Numbered from the stretch's first letter, positions 1 through 6,997 are shown. The stretch is 9,864 bases of DNA from an uncultured Rhodospirillaceae bacterium (GCA_900553035.1 USCC01000078.1:1-9864); one strand, 5' to 3'. Translations and numbers: made by a program. Notes: generated by a model not told the origin, from the letters alone.

Positions 1-596
1 ATTTGCCCATGAAGGTCCATTTGGCTGTAACGGCATGGAATGCCGGTGAACCGGCGGCTCAGAAGACCCGCATCGGCCAGACCGGTGACCACGCCGGCGG
101 ACACGCCCGCCCGCCGCGCAATTTCCGCCGCGCTTCGGGGAACGTCCGAAACGGCGGCCAGAACCTTCCGCCGCGCCTCGGTCATCCGGACAGAAGACAG
201 CGGGGAAACCGTGTTCAGGGCAACATATCCGAACGTTTCACCCACGCCTTCAAACACGTCGTCAACGCTCATCATCATTTTCAGAACGGCCCCCGGCGGA
301 AAGAGCGTGTAGGAGGCCACCCAGTCAACAAACCGCCGGTTTTCCGTGCTCAGCGGCGGAAGCTCAAAAACCTCTCCGGCCGGCTTCAGGCGCTCGTCGG
401 GAACAGTGTCGGCGGAAAGATCCCCCGTCTTCCACAAAACGCCCGTCATCCCGCGGCGCCCCAGGGGAACCCGAAGGAATGAACCTTCCGGCGGCACGGG
501 CGAATCCCCCTCCCACGCATAGTCATAAGCCCCCCCCAGCGGCAGGGGAAGCAAAACGCGGATGCGCCGTTTATTGTATTGATTCTTGCCGGACAT
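1..596 (-). CDS. priA: Primosomal protein N' (PriA), N-terminal part, cut by window edge
   Basis: PriA is the superfamily 2 helicase that restarts collapsed replication forks. Only the first 198 residues are in the window; the helicase domain lies beyond the left edge. I translated it from ATG at 596-594 on the minus strand, and the frame stays open to base 1. Visible PriA N-terminal signatures are RVLLPLPL...YDYAW near residues 12-27, then FLRVPLGRRGMTGVLW (about 40-55), and TLFPPGAVLKM (about 97-107), where alphaproteobacterial PriA typically has APPGAVLRM. A winged-helix-like stretch (AAEIARRAGVSAGVVTGLADAGLL) follows at about 154-177. It is divergent from the transaldolase gene, a neighbourhood common in Alphaproteobacteria. 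A run of eight C (530-537, eight G on the coding strand) lies in codons for the conserved LGGAYDY region. No sign of a frameshift. Confidence 0.9.
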   Translation of the reverse strand, partial: MSGKNQYNKRRIRVLLPLPLGGAYDYAWEGDSPVPPEGSFLRVPLGRRGMTGVLWKTGDLSADTVPDERLKPAGEVFELPPLSTENRRFVDWVASYTLFPPGAVLKMMMSVDDVFEGVGETFGYVALNTVSPLSSVRMTEARRKVLAAVSDVPRSAAEIARRAGVSAGVVTGLADAGLLSRRFTGIPCRYSQMDLHGQ

Positions 597-651
597 TTCC
601 TTACACTCTATAGCCAGTCACACTTTACTAACTTTATGATGAGAGACACAA
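597..651. promoter_or_regulatory. Divergent priA / transaldolase intergenic region
   Basis: These 55 bases separate two divergent starts, so they must carry 5' signals for both genes, unless promoters lie inside the coding regions. For the plus-strand gene a GAGAG ribosome-binding site (641-645) sits 6 bases before the ATG. TATA-like hexamers occur at 607-612 (TCTATA) and 635-640 (TATGAT), but neither has a convincing -35 partner at 16-18 bases. No clear operator was seen. Confidence 0.35.
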
Positions 652-1308
652 ATGAAATTTTTTATCGATACCGCCGATCTGAATGAAATCAAAGAACTGG
701 CGACAACCGGCATGGTTGACGGCGTGACGACGAACCCGTCTCTGGCCGCGAAGCAGGGCATGAACTTCAAGGAATTGATTGCGGAAGTCTGCAAAATCGT
801 TCCGGGTCCCGTCAGCGCCGAAGTCACCGCGCTGGATTACGACACCATGATGAAGGAAGCCGAAGTCCTGCGCAAAATCGCGCGCAACGTGACGATCAAG
901 GTTCCTCTGACGCAGGACGGACTGAAGGTCTGCCGCGCCCTGTCTTCCGAAGGCACGATGGTCAACGTGACGCTGTGCTTTACGTGCGGTCAGGCGATTC
1001 TGGCGGCCAAAGCCGGCGCGACGTTCGTTTCTCCGTTTGTCGGCCGTCTGGACGATCTGGGTGTCAACGGCATGCAGTTGATCGCCGACATCGTACAGGT
1101 CTATGACAATTACGATGCCTTCAAGACGCAGGTGCTGGTCGCTTCTGTCCGTAGCCCGGAACACATCATCAATGCGGGTCGCATCGGTGCCGATGTCATC
1201 ACGGCGCCCCCGAAGGTGATCCGTCAGCTGTACCATCACCCGCTGACCGATTCCGGTCTGAAGACGTTTTCCGAAGACTGGGCGAAAACGGGTCAATCGA
1301 TTCTTTAA
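652..1308 (+). CDS. tal: Short-form transaldolase (TalC/FSA family)
   Basis: This 218-residue protein belongs to the short transaldolase / fructose-6-phosphate aldolase family, class I aldolases of the cytosolic non-oxidative pentose phosphate pathway. The Schiff-base lysine is K83 in NVTIKVPLT. D6 (FIDTAD) and N28 (VTTNPS) fit the other conserved active-site positions. Two residues separate true transaldolases from E. coli FSA. FSA has Gln59 and Tyr131, while this protein has Glu57 in SAEV and Phe129 in SPFVGRLDD. I therefore favour transaldolase activity, although many alphaproteobacterial homologues are named fsa in annotation. Length is normal for the family. The ATG follows a GAGAG ribosome-binding site by 6 bases, and the gene ends just before a strong terminator, so it is probably monocistronic. 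Confidence 0.93.
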   Translation: MKFFIDTADLNEIKELATTGMVDGVTTNPSLAAKQGMNFKELIAEVCKIVPGPVSAEVTALDYDTMMKEAEVLRKIARNVTIKVPLTQDGLKVCRALSSEGTMVNVTLCFTCGQAILAAKAGATFVSPFVGRLDDLGVNGMQLIADIVQVYDNYDAFKTQVLVASVRSPEHIINAGRIGADVITAPPKVIRQLYHHPLTDSGLKTFSEDWAKTGQSIL

Positions 1309-1329
1309 ATTTCAACGTCATTCAGGTAG

Positions 1330-1363
1330 AATCCGGGAAAGTCTCTTTCCCGGATTTTATTTT
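1330..1363 (+). terminator. Intrinsic terminator after transaldolase gene
   Basis: A perfect 12-bp stem (AATCCGGGAAAG at 1330-1341 with CTTTCCCGGATT at 1345-1356) has a 3-base TCT loop and is followed by TTATTTT. It lies 21 bases after the transaldolase stop and 13 bases before the xerC ATG, so xerC probably has its own promoter or depends on read-through. Confidence 0.9.
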
Positions 1364-1375
1364 GGACGTGTACGT

Positions 1376-2338
1376 ATGGCTCACTTTTTTGAACCGCCTC
1401 CTCCGGAGCTTCGCTTTCACGCGGACGAACGCCTCACGGCCGCCATTGATGAATGGCAGAGCTGGTTGAGGTCAGAACGGCGCTGTTCGGGACATACCTC
1501 TGCCGCGTATGCCCGGGATCTGGCCGAATTTCTCAAATTCATGCACCGGTATACAGAGGAAACACCCTCCTTCAAACTCCTCTCCGCCCTGGAAGTCCGG
1601 GACTTCCGCTCTTATCTGGCGGAACGGACGACGGAAGGAATTTCGCGCACGTCTCTGGCTCGCGGGCTGTCGACGCTGAGGAACTTTTTCCGTTTCATGG
1701 AACGCAACGGAATCCTGTCCAATCCCGCCATCGGCGTCATTCATGCCCCGGCCCTGCCCAAAGCCCTGCCGAAACCGGTCAGCCGCGACCATGTCAGGGA
1801 CATGATTTCCACCGCCATCGAAAAACAGAAGGAAAAATGGCTTCAGAAAAGAGATGTGGCCTTTCTGGTTCTGCTGTACGGTTGCGGCCTGCGTATCAGC
1901 GAAGCGCTGTCTCTGGATGTCAGGGATCGCCCGCGCGCCGAAATGATGACCGTTTTCGGCAAAGGACGCAAGGAACGTGTCGTCCCTGTTCTTCCGGCGG
2001 TACGCAGTACCATTGACGCCTATCTGCGCGCCCGGCCGGACGGAGCCCCCCTGGAATCGCCTCTGTTCATCGGTGTGCGCGGTGAGCGCGTCAACCCCGG
2101 CGTCATGCAAAGGCAGATCCGCCGCATCCGTGAAGCCATCGGCCTGCCGGACAGCGTGACGCCCCATGCGCTGCGCCACAGTTTTGCGACCCACCTTCTG
2201 AACGAAGGCGGCGACTTAAGGACGATTCAGGAACTTCTCGGTCATGAATCGCTTTCAACGACCCAGCGTTACACCGGGCTGGATGCCGACCGGATGATGG
2301 ATGTTTACGCGCACGCCCATCCGCGCGCAAAAAAATAA
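1376..2338 (+). CDS. xerC: Tyrosine recombinase XerC
   Basis: XerC with XerD resolves chromosome dimers at dif with FtsK. The protein has 320 residues, a normal length. An N-terminal SAM-like/core-binding domain covers about 20-115 (SAAYARDL, LSTLRNFFRFM). The catalytic domain carries the full tyrosine-recombinase set: R173 (GCGLRISEAL), K196 (FGKGRKERVVP), H264 and R267 (HALRHSFATHLL), H290 (ELLGHESLSTT) and nucleophile Y299 (QRYTGLD). The C-terminus ending DVYAHAHPRAKK is typical of alphaproteobacterial XerC, and location next to priA and tal supports XerC over XerD or a phage integrase. The ATG at 1376 has only a weak GGA ribosome-binding site 9 bases upstream. It is followed 15 bases later by a small membrane-protein gene on the same strand. 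Confidence 0.93.
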   Translation: MAHFFEPPPPELRFHADERLTAAIDEWQSWLRSERRCSGHTSAAYARDLAEFLKFMHRYTEETPSFKLLSALEVRDFRSYLAERTTEGISRTSLARGLSTLRNFFRFMERNGILSNPAIGVIHAPALPKALPKPVSRDHVRDMISTAIEKQKEKWLQKRDVAFLVLLYGCGLRISEALSLDVRDRPRAEMMTVFGKGRKERVVPVLPAVRSTIDAYLRARPDGAPLESPLFIGVRGERVNPGVMQRQIRRIREAIGLPDSVTPHALRHSFATHLLNEGGDLRTIQELLGHESLSTTQRYTGLDADRMMDVYAHAHPRAKK

Positions 2339-2353
2339 AGGAGCACGGAATTG

Positions 2354-2947
2354 ATGTCATTTATTATCATGGCTCTCGCCGGACTTGGCGCCGCTTTTTT
2401 CACCGTCCTTCATTTCTTCAGGAAAAAGGGGCTGCACTTTGAAAAGGAAACGTCCGGAAGGCTTAAGCTGCTGCTTCTGGTAGCGCTGGGTGCCGTGGTC
2501 TGGTTTATTGTTGCTGAAGATTGGGAGATGATTTTTGAATGTTCCGAAGATAAGACGGTCTGCAATTACTTTCATTCCACGATTGCGAATACGGAAATGC
2601 GGTTTGTCCGGTCTTATGACATCTCCGGCGTCCGGAATGTGCGCATGGAGGAAAAGACCGTCTATCGGAGCAGAGGGCGACGGAATACCTTTTACCGGAT
2701 CGTTTTTGAATCCGGACGGGATACGTTCGACTTTCCGAAAACATTCAATTTTCAGGAAGACGCTGAGCAGGAAATCGCAAAGCTTCGGAAATATTTATTT
2801 TCAGACCAGACGGCTTACCGGTACATTGAACGAAGCTACGGCTCGAACACCCTTTTTCTGGTTCTGATAGGAGGAATACTGCTCTTCATTTCCGGTACCG
2901 TCCTGATTTTCCTGATGGGAATGGAGCTGTACAGGGCTTCACGGTAG
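2354..2947 (+). CDS. Small membrane protein of unknown function
   Basis: I do not recognise a family. The product has 197 residues. Two hydrophobic segments come first (about 3-22 and 37-55), then a soluble middle of about 110 residues rich in alternating beta-type strands (MRFVRSYDISGVRNVRMEE; YRIVFESGRDTFDF), then a short helix, and a final membrane segment at about 165-190. The middle resembles the small beta-barrel (PH-like) domains often found between membrane helices in bacterial proteins, but this is fold-level inference only. AAAGGAG at 2337-2343 overlaps the xerC stop and is spaced 10 bases from ATG 2354 or 7 from an in-frame TTG at 2351; ATG is preferred. It is likely co-transcribed with xerC. 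Its stop lies only 5 bases from the stop of the convergent marC-like gene, with no obvious terminator between. Confidence 0.75.
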   Translation: MSFIIMALAGLGAAFFTVLHFFRKKGLHFEKETSGRLKLLLLVALGAVVWFIVAEDWEMIFECSEDKTVCNYFHSTIANTEMRFVRSYDISGVRNVRMEEKTVYRSRGRRNTFYRIVFESGRDTFDFPKTFNFQEDAEQEIAKLRKYLFSDQTAYRYIERSYGSNTLFLVLIGGILLFISGTVLIFLMGMELYRASR

Positions 2948-2952
2948 GCGGT

Positions 2953-3582
2953 TCATTTCACCCAGGCGGGGAACATGCTGATCAGGCTGTTGTAAATGAA
3001 CTGAACGGCGACGGCGGCGACCAGCATGCCGAAAATACGGCTCATGATGTTGATCCCCGTCTGCCCCAGAAAAGCGCCGATGCGATCCGCCATCCGCAGA
3101 CACATCCACGCCACCCCGGCGACGGTCAGAATACTGCAGATGACCACCGCGAAATAGGCCGGCGTCGGGTTCGTCTGTGTCGCGATGACGACCGCGCTGA
3201 TGGAACCGGGGCCCGCCAGAATCGGCAACCCCAGAGGGACGGTGCCAATGGAATCCTTGTTGGCCGCTTCGGCGGTTTCCTCTTCGGTATGGCGGGTTTC
3301 CTGCGCCTTCAGCATTGAAAAGGCAATCGTCATCAGAAGAATCCCGCCCGCAATACGGAAGGAATCAAGACTCGTACCGAAAATTTTCAGAATCTGTGCG
3401 CCGCAGACCGCGGAAATAATCAGAACCAGCGCGACGGTCACCATGGCTGTGCGCGCAACGCCGGCTTTTTCCTTTTTTCCCATGCCGGTGGTCAGGGACA
3501 GGAAAACGGGAATGGCCGACTGCGGTCCCGAAATAGCCAGAAGCGCCAGACTGAAATGCAGATAATCAACAAACCACGACAT
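2953..3582 (-). CDS. MarC family integral membrane protein (UPF0056)
   Basis: The 209-residue product is a multi-pass inner-membrane protein of the MarC family, whose function is unsettled; the old link to multiple antibiotic resistance is doubtful. Family features are the N-terminal FSLALLAISGPQSAIPVFLSL, where many members have NP, the IAGGILLMTIAFSML helix, and the loop VPLGLPILAGPGSISAVV. About six membrane segments can be read. The frame is open further upstream to 3768, but that extension would overlap the divergent nitroreductase gene. ATG 3582 gives the family's usual length and start (MSWFVDYLHF) and has GGAG 10 bases before it. The protein diverges from the nitroreductase gene across 109 bases. 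Confidence 0.9.
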   Translation of the reverse strand: MSWFVDYLHFSLALLAISGPQSAIPVFLSLTTGMGKKEKAGVARTAMVTVALVLIISAVCGAQILKIFGTSLDSFRIAGGILLMTIAFSMLKAQETRHTEEETAEAANKDSIGTVPLGLPILAGPGSISAVVIATQTNPTPAYFAVVICSILTVAGVAWMCLRMADRIGAFLGQTGINIMSRIFGMLVAAVAVQFIYNSLISMFPAWVK

Positions 3583-3616
3583 TTCCGCTTTCTCCGAAAA
3601 ACAGGATAATGGGGAC

Positions 3617-3656
3617 TTATTATCATCTTTCTGAAAAAGAAGAAAGCTGATAAAAT
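3617..3656. promoter_or_regulatory. Inverted repeat in the marC-like / nitroreductase divergent promoter region
   Basis: TTATCA-t-CTTTCT (3620-3632) is matched by AGAAAG-c-TGATAA (3641-3653): 12 of 13 positions pair, around an 8-base AAA-rich centre. It sits midway between divergent starts at 3582 and 3692. TAAAAT at 3651-3656 is a plausible -10 for the nitroreductase, and GATAAT (3624-3619, minus strand) is one for marC. The repeat would therefore cover both -10 elements, as expected for a shared operator. -35 matches are poor, so the promoter call is tentative. Confidence 0.45.
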
Positions 3657-3691
3657 GTAAAAAAGAAAAAATATGACAGAGGGAAAAAACA

Positions 3692-4207
3692 ATGGAATTA
3701 ATCGAAGGCATTTTCATGCGCCGCAGCGTCCGCAAATATACGGATGAAAAAGTCCCGGCGGCGGACATTCAGGAAATCGTCAAGGCCGGTATGTACGCAC
3801 CCAGCGCCCGCAACCAACAGGTCTGGGAATTCATTGTCGTGACCGACGAAGCCCGGCTCAGGGGGCTGGCCGAAGTTCTGGAAACCGCGCCGATGGCTCG
3901 AACCGCCGCTTTTGCGGTTCTGGTCTGCGCCAATCCGTGCCGTGAAAAATCGGAAGGGTTCTGGGAGCAGGACTGTGCCGCAAGCATTGAAAATATGATG
4001 CTGGCCGCCTTGGACAAAGGTGTCGGCACCGTGTGGGTCGGCATTCATCCGCGTCCCGAACGCATCGAGGCCGTCCGCAAACTGTTCGGTATTCCCGAAG
4101 ACATCCGCCCCCATTCGCTGATGCTGGCGGGGTATCCGATTGACCCGCTTCCCGAAGCCGACCGCTTCCATCCCGAATACATCCACCTGAACGAATGGGA
4201 AGGTTGA
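3692..4207 (+). CDS. Nitroreductase family protein (FMN-dependent oxidoreductase)
   Basis: This is a 171-residue cytosolic flavoenzyme of the nitroreductase superfamily, the short form that reduces nitro compounds, quinones or other acceptors with NAD(P)H; the true substrate cannot be read. FMN-contact motifs are RRSVRKY (10-16, phosphate binding), APSARNQQVWEF (36-47), and DCAASIENMMLAALDKGVG (94-112) followed by VWVG. The C-terminal segment PHSLMLAGYP is also typical. An AGAGGG ribosome-binding site lies 8 bases before the ATG. It is divergent from the MarC-like gene and is followed by a hairpin, so it is probably a single-gene unit. Confidence 0.88.
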   Translation: MELIEGIFMRRSVRKYTDEKVPAADIQEIVKAGMYAPSARNQQVWEFIVVTDEARLRGLAEVLETAPMARTAAFAVLVCANPCREKSEGFWEQDCAASIENMMLAALDKGVGTVWVGIHPRPERIEAVRKLFGIPEDIRPHSLMLAGYPIDPLPEADRFHPEYIHLNEWEG

Positions 4208-4239
4208 GGTTTTTCAACAATTTTCATTGACTTTTCAAG

Positions 4240-4277
4240 AAGGGCTTGCCACTTTTTAAAGGAAAAGGCAAGCCCTT
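4240..4277 (+). terminator. Strong hairpin between nitroreductase and ATP-grasp genes, probable terminator
   Basis: AAGGGCTTGCC (4240-4250) pairs perfectly with GGCAAGCCCTT (4267-4277). Inside the loop TTTT (4253-4256) can further pair with AAAA (4263-4266). Only three T follow, so as a classical terminator it is weak on the 3' side. It ends 34 bases before the ATP-grasp ATG, so a leader-RNA or attenuator role for that operon is an alternative. Confidence 0.5.
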
Positions 4278-4311
4278 TGAACATATCCGATATCACAGGA
4301 AAACGAGAGTC

Positions 4312-5472
4312 ATGAACTTTGTTTATTTTTCCCCGAATTTCCCGACTTACGGCTGGAAATTCTGCCATTACCTGAAAGAAAACGGCGTAACGGTTCTGGG
4401 AATCGGCGACGCCCCCTATGACGGGTTGGAACCGGGACTGAAAGACGCCCTGACCGAGTATTACCGCGTCGAAAATTTACAGGACTACGATCAGATTTAC
4501 CGCGCCTGCGCCTGTCTGACCTCTCACCACGGCAAAATCGACCGCCTGCAGTCCAACAATGAATTCTGGCTTATCAGCGATGCAAAGCTGCGGACGGATT
4601 TCAATATTGAAGGCATGAAATATCCGGACATCATGGATCACAAGCAAAAGTCCCGGATGAAAAAATTCTTTGAAAAAGCCGGCGTGCCCGTCGCGAAATG
4701 GTGCCTGCCGCAAACCTTCGGAGAAGCAAAGGAATTCACAGATAAAAACGGTTTCCCCGTCGTCGTCAAGCCCGATGACGGCGTCGGCGCCTGTGACACC
4801 TACACGTTGCATAATGAATCGGAAATGGCTGACTTTTTTGCTCAGAAACCGGACGTTTCCTACATCATGGAACAGTTCGTCGACGGCCATGTCGAAACCT
4901 TTGACGGCGTCACCGGGCATGATGGCGGGATCATTTTCTGCGCCAGCCAGATCTATCACCAGTCCCTGATGGACACGGTGGTGAACGATGACTGCATCAT
5001 GTATCATTCCGAGCCGGACATGGCGGAAGACATTCGCGAAGCCGGTGAGAAAATCGTCAGAGCCTACGGTATCCGCGACACGTTTTTCCATTTTGAATTT
5101 TTCCGCACGCCGGACAACAGAATCGTCGCGCTTGAGGTCAACATGCGCCCCCCCGGTGGCATGATTACGGAAATATACCAGGCCTCCCATGATCTGGATG
5201 TTTACAAGGTCTGGGCCGATGTGCTTGTTTCCGGCCGTTCCGAACAGGATACGCGCCCCAAACGCTTCGCGGGGTATGCCAGCCGGAAATTCCGTTTCAA
5301 CTACGCTCTTTCTCATGACGAAATCATGGCGCGCCACGGGAACAGGATTATGGAGCATATGCCCGTCGAAGGCATTACGGCTCGTGCCATGGGCGATTAC
5401 GTCTATCTGATTTACGCCGACACCCGCGACGAGCTGATGCGTGTCATTGACGACATCAACGCCCGCGTTTAA
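4312..5472 (+). CDS. ATP-grasp ligase of unknown substrate
   Basis: The 386-residue protein has the ATP-grasp fold, whose members activate a carboxylate with ATP as acyl-phosphate and join it to an amine or other nucleophile. The N-terminal pre-ATP-grasp region starts MNFVYFSPNFP and spans about 1-110. The ATP-binding lysine is K153 in VVVKPDDGVGA, a glycine-containing loop. The hinge acidic residue is E187 in MEQFVDG, and the Mg ligands are E262 (FHFEFF), E275 and N277 (LEVNMRPPGG). A C-terminal tail of about 100 residues ends the protein. It resembles the carbamoyl-phosphate-synthase-like/biotin-carboxylase-like group rather than D-Ala-D-Ala ligase. The frame is open back to 4246, but that region is the hairpin; ATG 4312 with AGGA at 4297-4300 (or GAGAG at 4305-4309) is preferred. 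It is the first gene of an operon with the esterase. Confidence 0.85.
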   Translation: MNFVYFSPNFPTYGWKFCHYLKENGVTVLGIGDAPYDGLEPGLKDALTEYYRVENLQDYDQIYRACACLTSHHGKIDRLQSNNEFWLISDAKLRTDFNIEGMKYPDIMDHKQKSRMKKFFEKAGVPVAKWCLPQTFGEAKEFTDKNGFPVVVKPDDGVGACDTYTLHNESEMADFFAQKPDVSYIMEQFVDGHVETFDGVTGHDGGIIFCASQIYHQSLMDTVVNDDCIMYHSEPDMAEDIREAGEKIVRAYGIRDTFFHFEFFRTPDNRIVALEVNMRPPGGMITEIYQASHDLDVYKVWADVLVSGRSEQDTRPKRFAGYASRKFRFNYALSHDEIMARHGNRIMEHMPVEGITARAMGDYVYLIYADTRDELMRVIDDINARV

Positions 5473-5484
5473 AAGGATCCCGAT

Positions 5485-6237
5485 ATGAAAGAAGAATACT
5501 TCAAGGAATACAGTTCCCGCCTGAACCGTGACATGGAATTCAAGGTTTACGGCCATACCGGAAAGCCGGTTCTGGTTTTTCCGCCGGGATCGGGGCGCTT
5601 CTGGCATTATGAATTTCACGGAATGGTCAACATCTGTGCGCCTTACATTGACGCCGGGCGGATACAGCTTTACTGCGTTGACGGCATTGACTGGGAAACG
5701 TGGGACGACAAGGACGGCAATCCTTACGACCGTATCCGCCGTCAGGAACAGTACTTTCTGTACGTGACGGAGGAATTCATCCCCCGCATCAAAGGCATGA
5801 GCCTTGATGCCAACGGCGGCCGGGAAGTCGGCCTGATGGCGACCGGGTGTTCCATGGGGGCGACGCACAGCGCGATCACGTTCTTCCGCCGTCCTGACCT
5901 GATCGATTCCGTCATTGCGCTCAGCGGCCTTTATGGGCCCCGCTACTTCATGGGCGACTACATGGATGAAATTGTTTACATCAATTCACCGCTGGCTTTT
6001 CTGCCGAATCTGACGAACGAACGGCTTCTTGATCAGATGAGGCAGGCTCGGCTGGCCTTCTGTGTCGGACAGGGCGCCTGGGAAGACCCGATGATTGAGG
6101 AAACGCTGGCTCTGAAACACATACTGGAAGAAAAGCATATTCCGGCTTTTGTGGATGTCTGGGGCAAGGACGTCAACCATGACTGGGACTGGTGGTATGT
6201 TCAGATGCCTTATTTCCTGGACAGGATTCTGGATTAA
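5485..6237 (+). CDS. Alpha/beta-hydrolase-fold esterase (COG4947-like)
   Basis: The 250-residue protein is a small serine hydrolase of the esterase-D-like type. The nucleophile is S123 in the elbow G121-C-S-M-G125, preceded by a hydrophobic strand (VGLMAT). H232 in VNHDWDWW is the likely catalytic histidine, and D201 in GQGAWED is the likely acid. The oxyanion region PPGSGRFWHYE lies at about 34-43. No signal peptide is seen, so it should act in the cytosol. The ATG is 12 bases after the ATP-grasp stop, with AAAGGA spaced 7 bases, so the two proteins are almost certainly co-transcribed. The pairing suggests that it hydrolyses or transfers an ester or acyl product of the ligase, but the substrate is unknown. 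Confidence 0.85.
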   Translation: MKEEYFKEYSSRLNRDMEFKVYGHTGKPVLVFPPGSGRFWHYEFHGMVNICAPYIDAGRIQLYCVDGIDWETWDDKDGNPYDRIRRQEQYFLYVTEEFIPRIKGMSLDANGGREVGLMATGCSMGATHSAITFFRRPDLIDSVIALSGLYGPRYFMGDYMDEIVYINSPLAFLPNLTNERLLDQMRQARLAFCVGQGAWEDPMIEETLALKHILEEKHIPAFVDVWGKDVNHDWDWWYVQMPYFLDRILD

Positions 6238-6256
6238 GGTTTTCCGTCCCTACATT

Positions 6257-6292
6257 AAAAGCGACCGAGAAATGTTCCGGTCGCTTTTTTTT
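6257..6292 (+). terminator. Intrinsic terminator after the ATP-grasp/esterase operon
   Basis: GCGACCG (6261-6267) pairs with CGGTCGC (6278-6284), extended by AAAA (6257-6260) against TTTT (6285-6288). A run of eight T (6285-6292) follows. It lies 19 bases after the esterase stop. The A-run on the left makes it partly usable from the opposite strand for the convergent gene ending at 6308. Confidence 0.9.
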
Positions 6293-6307
6293 ATTCTTCT
6301 TTTTTCA

Positions 6308-6829
6308 TCAGACCGTGGTCGGCAACACCTGCGACGGCCACGGGCCGTTCATGAAGATGCTTTTTATTTTTTCCCGATCCTCTGCCCGGAATTGTTCCAG
6401 ACCGACAGAGATTATAAAACTGTCGGAAGGTCTTACGGAACGCAGCAAAAACAGCTTCTGCAGAAAGGAAAAGCGGTGATTCCGATCTTCCCGGACCTGA
6501 AGGCAGAGGAATTCGGAAGTTCTGAAAAAAGATAGGGATCTGCCGACAAGCGCCGATTCAATATCCGACAGGGGGACGGGCGGAAGCAGATAAAACCGGA
6601 AAAAATCCGGGGTCACTTCCAGCATCGGCCGGTTCCAGAACGTTCCGTTTATCCGGGCACATATGCCGCAGATCAGGAGCGGGACAAGCACAAGAAGCCG
6701 GTCATTCATATTCTGTCCGAACAGAAGGACCGTCGCCGGCATCACCATCACGAGCCCCCAACAGGCTGTGACAAAAAACACGGCCGGCTTTCGCTTATAA
6801 AACGCATTTTCATTTGAAGGCACACACAT
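6308..6829 (-). CDS. Small membrane protein with a PH-like C-terminal region (STM3941-like)
   Basis: The 173-residue protein has two adjacent membrane helices (about 16-37 and 44-61), then a beta-rich cytosolic region. The pattern of strand, aromatic FYLLPPVPLSDIESAL (about 79-94), more strands and a C-terminal amphipathic helix (EDREKIKSIFM) resembles the STM3941 family and related PH-like proteins, where a P-W/L-x-D-I motif follows the membrane hairpin. No function is established for these. ATG 6829 has AGGAG 9 bases upstream. The gene is convergent with the esterase operon and divergent from the recombinase-like gene. Family assignment is by pattern only and should be treated as tentative; that it is a real gene is fairly secure. 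Confidence 0.7.
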   Translation of the reverse strand: MCVPSNENAFYKRKPAVFFVTACWGLVMVMPATVLLFGQNMNDRLLVLVPLLICGICARINGTFWNRPMLEVTPDFFRFYLLPPVPLSDIESALVGRSLSFFRTSEFLCLQVREDRNHRFSFLQKLFLLRSVRPSDSFIISVGLEQFRAEDREKIKSIFMNGPWPSQVLPTTV

Positions 6830-6997
6830 CCGTCCATTCTCCTCTCATTTTTCATCATACCTTTTTTGGCGTGCAAAGGCATCTCTGTTTATTCCCGGAA
6901 TCCGTATTTTCTGTTTTTTCGGCCTTCGTCGCGGATTGCATGAAGAAGCGGACTTTGTTAGCCTTAAGAGGAATGTTGAAACAGGGAGTCGAATTTC

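Noticed and set aside
3..482. Plus-strand open frame of 159 codons at the left edge
   Set aside because: It is antisense to the priA N-terminal region, whose minus-strand translation has clear PriA motifs; the plus-strand product is Arg/Pro/His-rich with no domain.
530..537. Run of eight C in priA (and seven C near 5148-5154 in the ATP-grasp gene) as phase-variation tracts
   Set aside because: Both encode conserved positions of genes without reason to be switched, one of them essential-type; the lengths are short for slippage.
634..1296. Minus-strand open frame of 220 codons opposite the transaldolase gene
   Set aside because: Mirror frame of a strongly conserved enzyme gene; composition (Arg, Gln, His) is typical of antisense shadows.
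3583..3768. N-terminal extension of the MarC-like protein to 3768
   Set aside because: It would overlap the divergent nitroreductase start and both ribosome-binding sites, and adds 62 residues not expected in the family; ATG 3582 has a good ribosome-binding site.
4477..5868. Minus-strand open frame of 463 codons across the ATP-grasp and esterase genes
   Set aside because: It spans two genes with intact catalytic motifs on the plus strand and is His/Val/Asp-rich shadow sequence caused by codon bias; it has no recognisable domain.
6830..6997. Possible small gene or RNA between the divergent membrane-protein and recombinase-like genes
   Set aside because: Only T-rich and mixed sequence with ribosome-binding sites at each end; a TATGAT box on the minus strand lacks a -35, and no RNA fold was evident.
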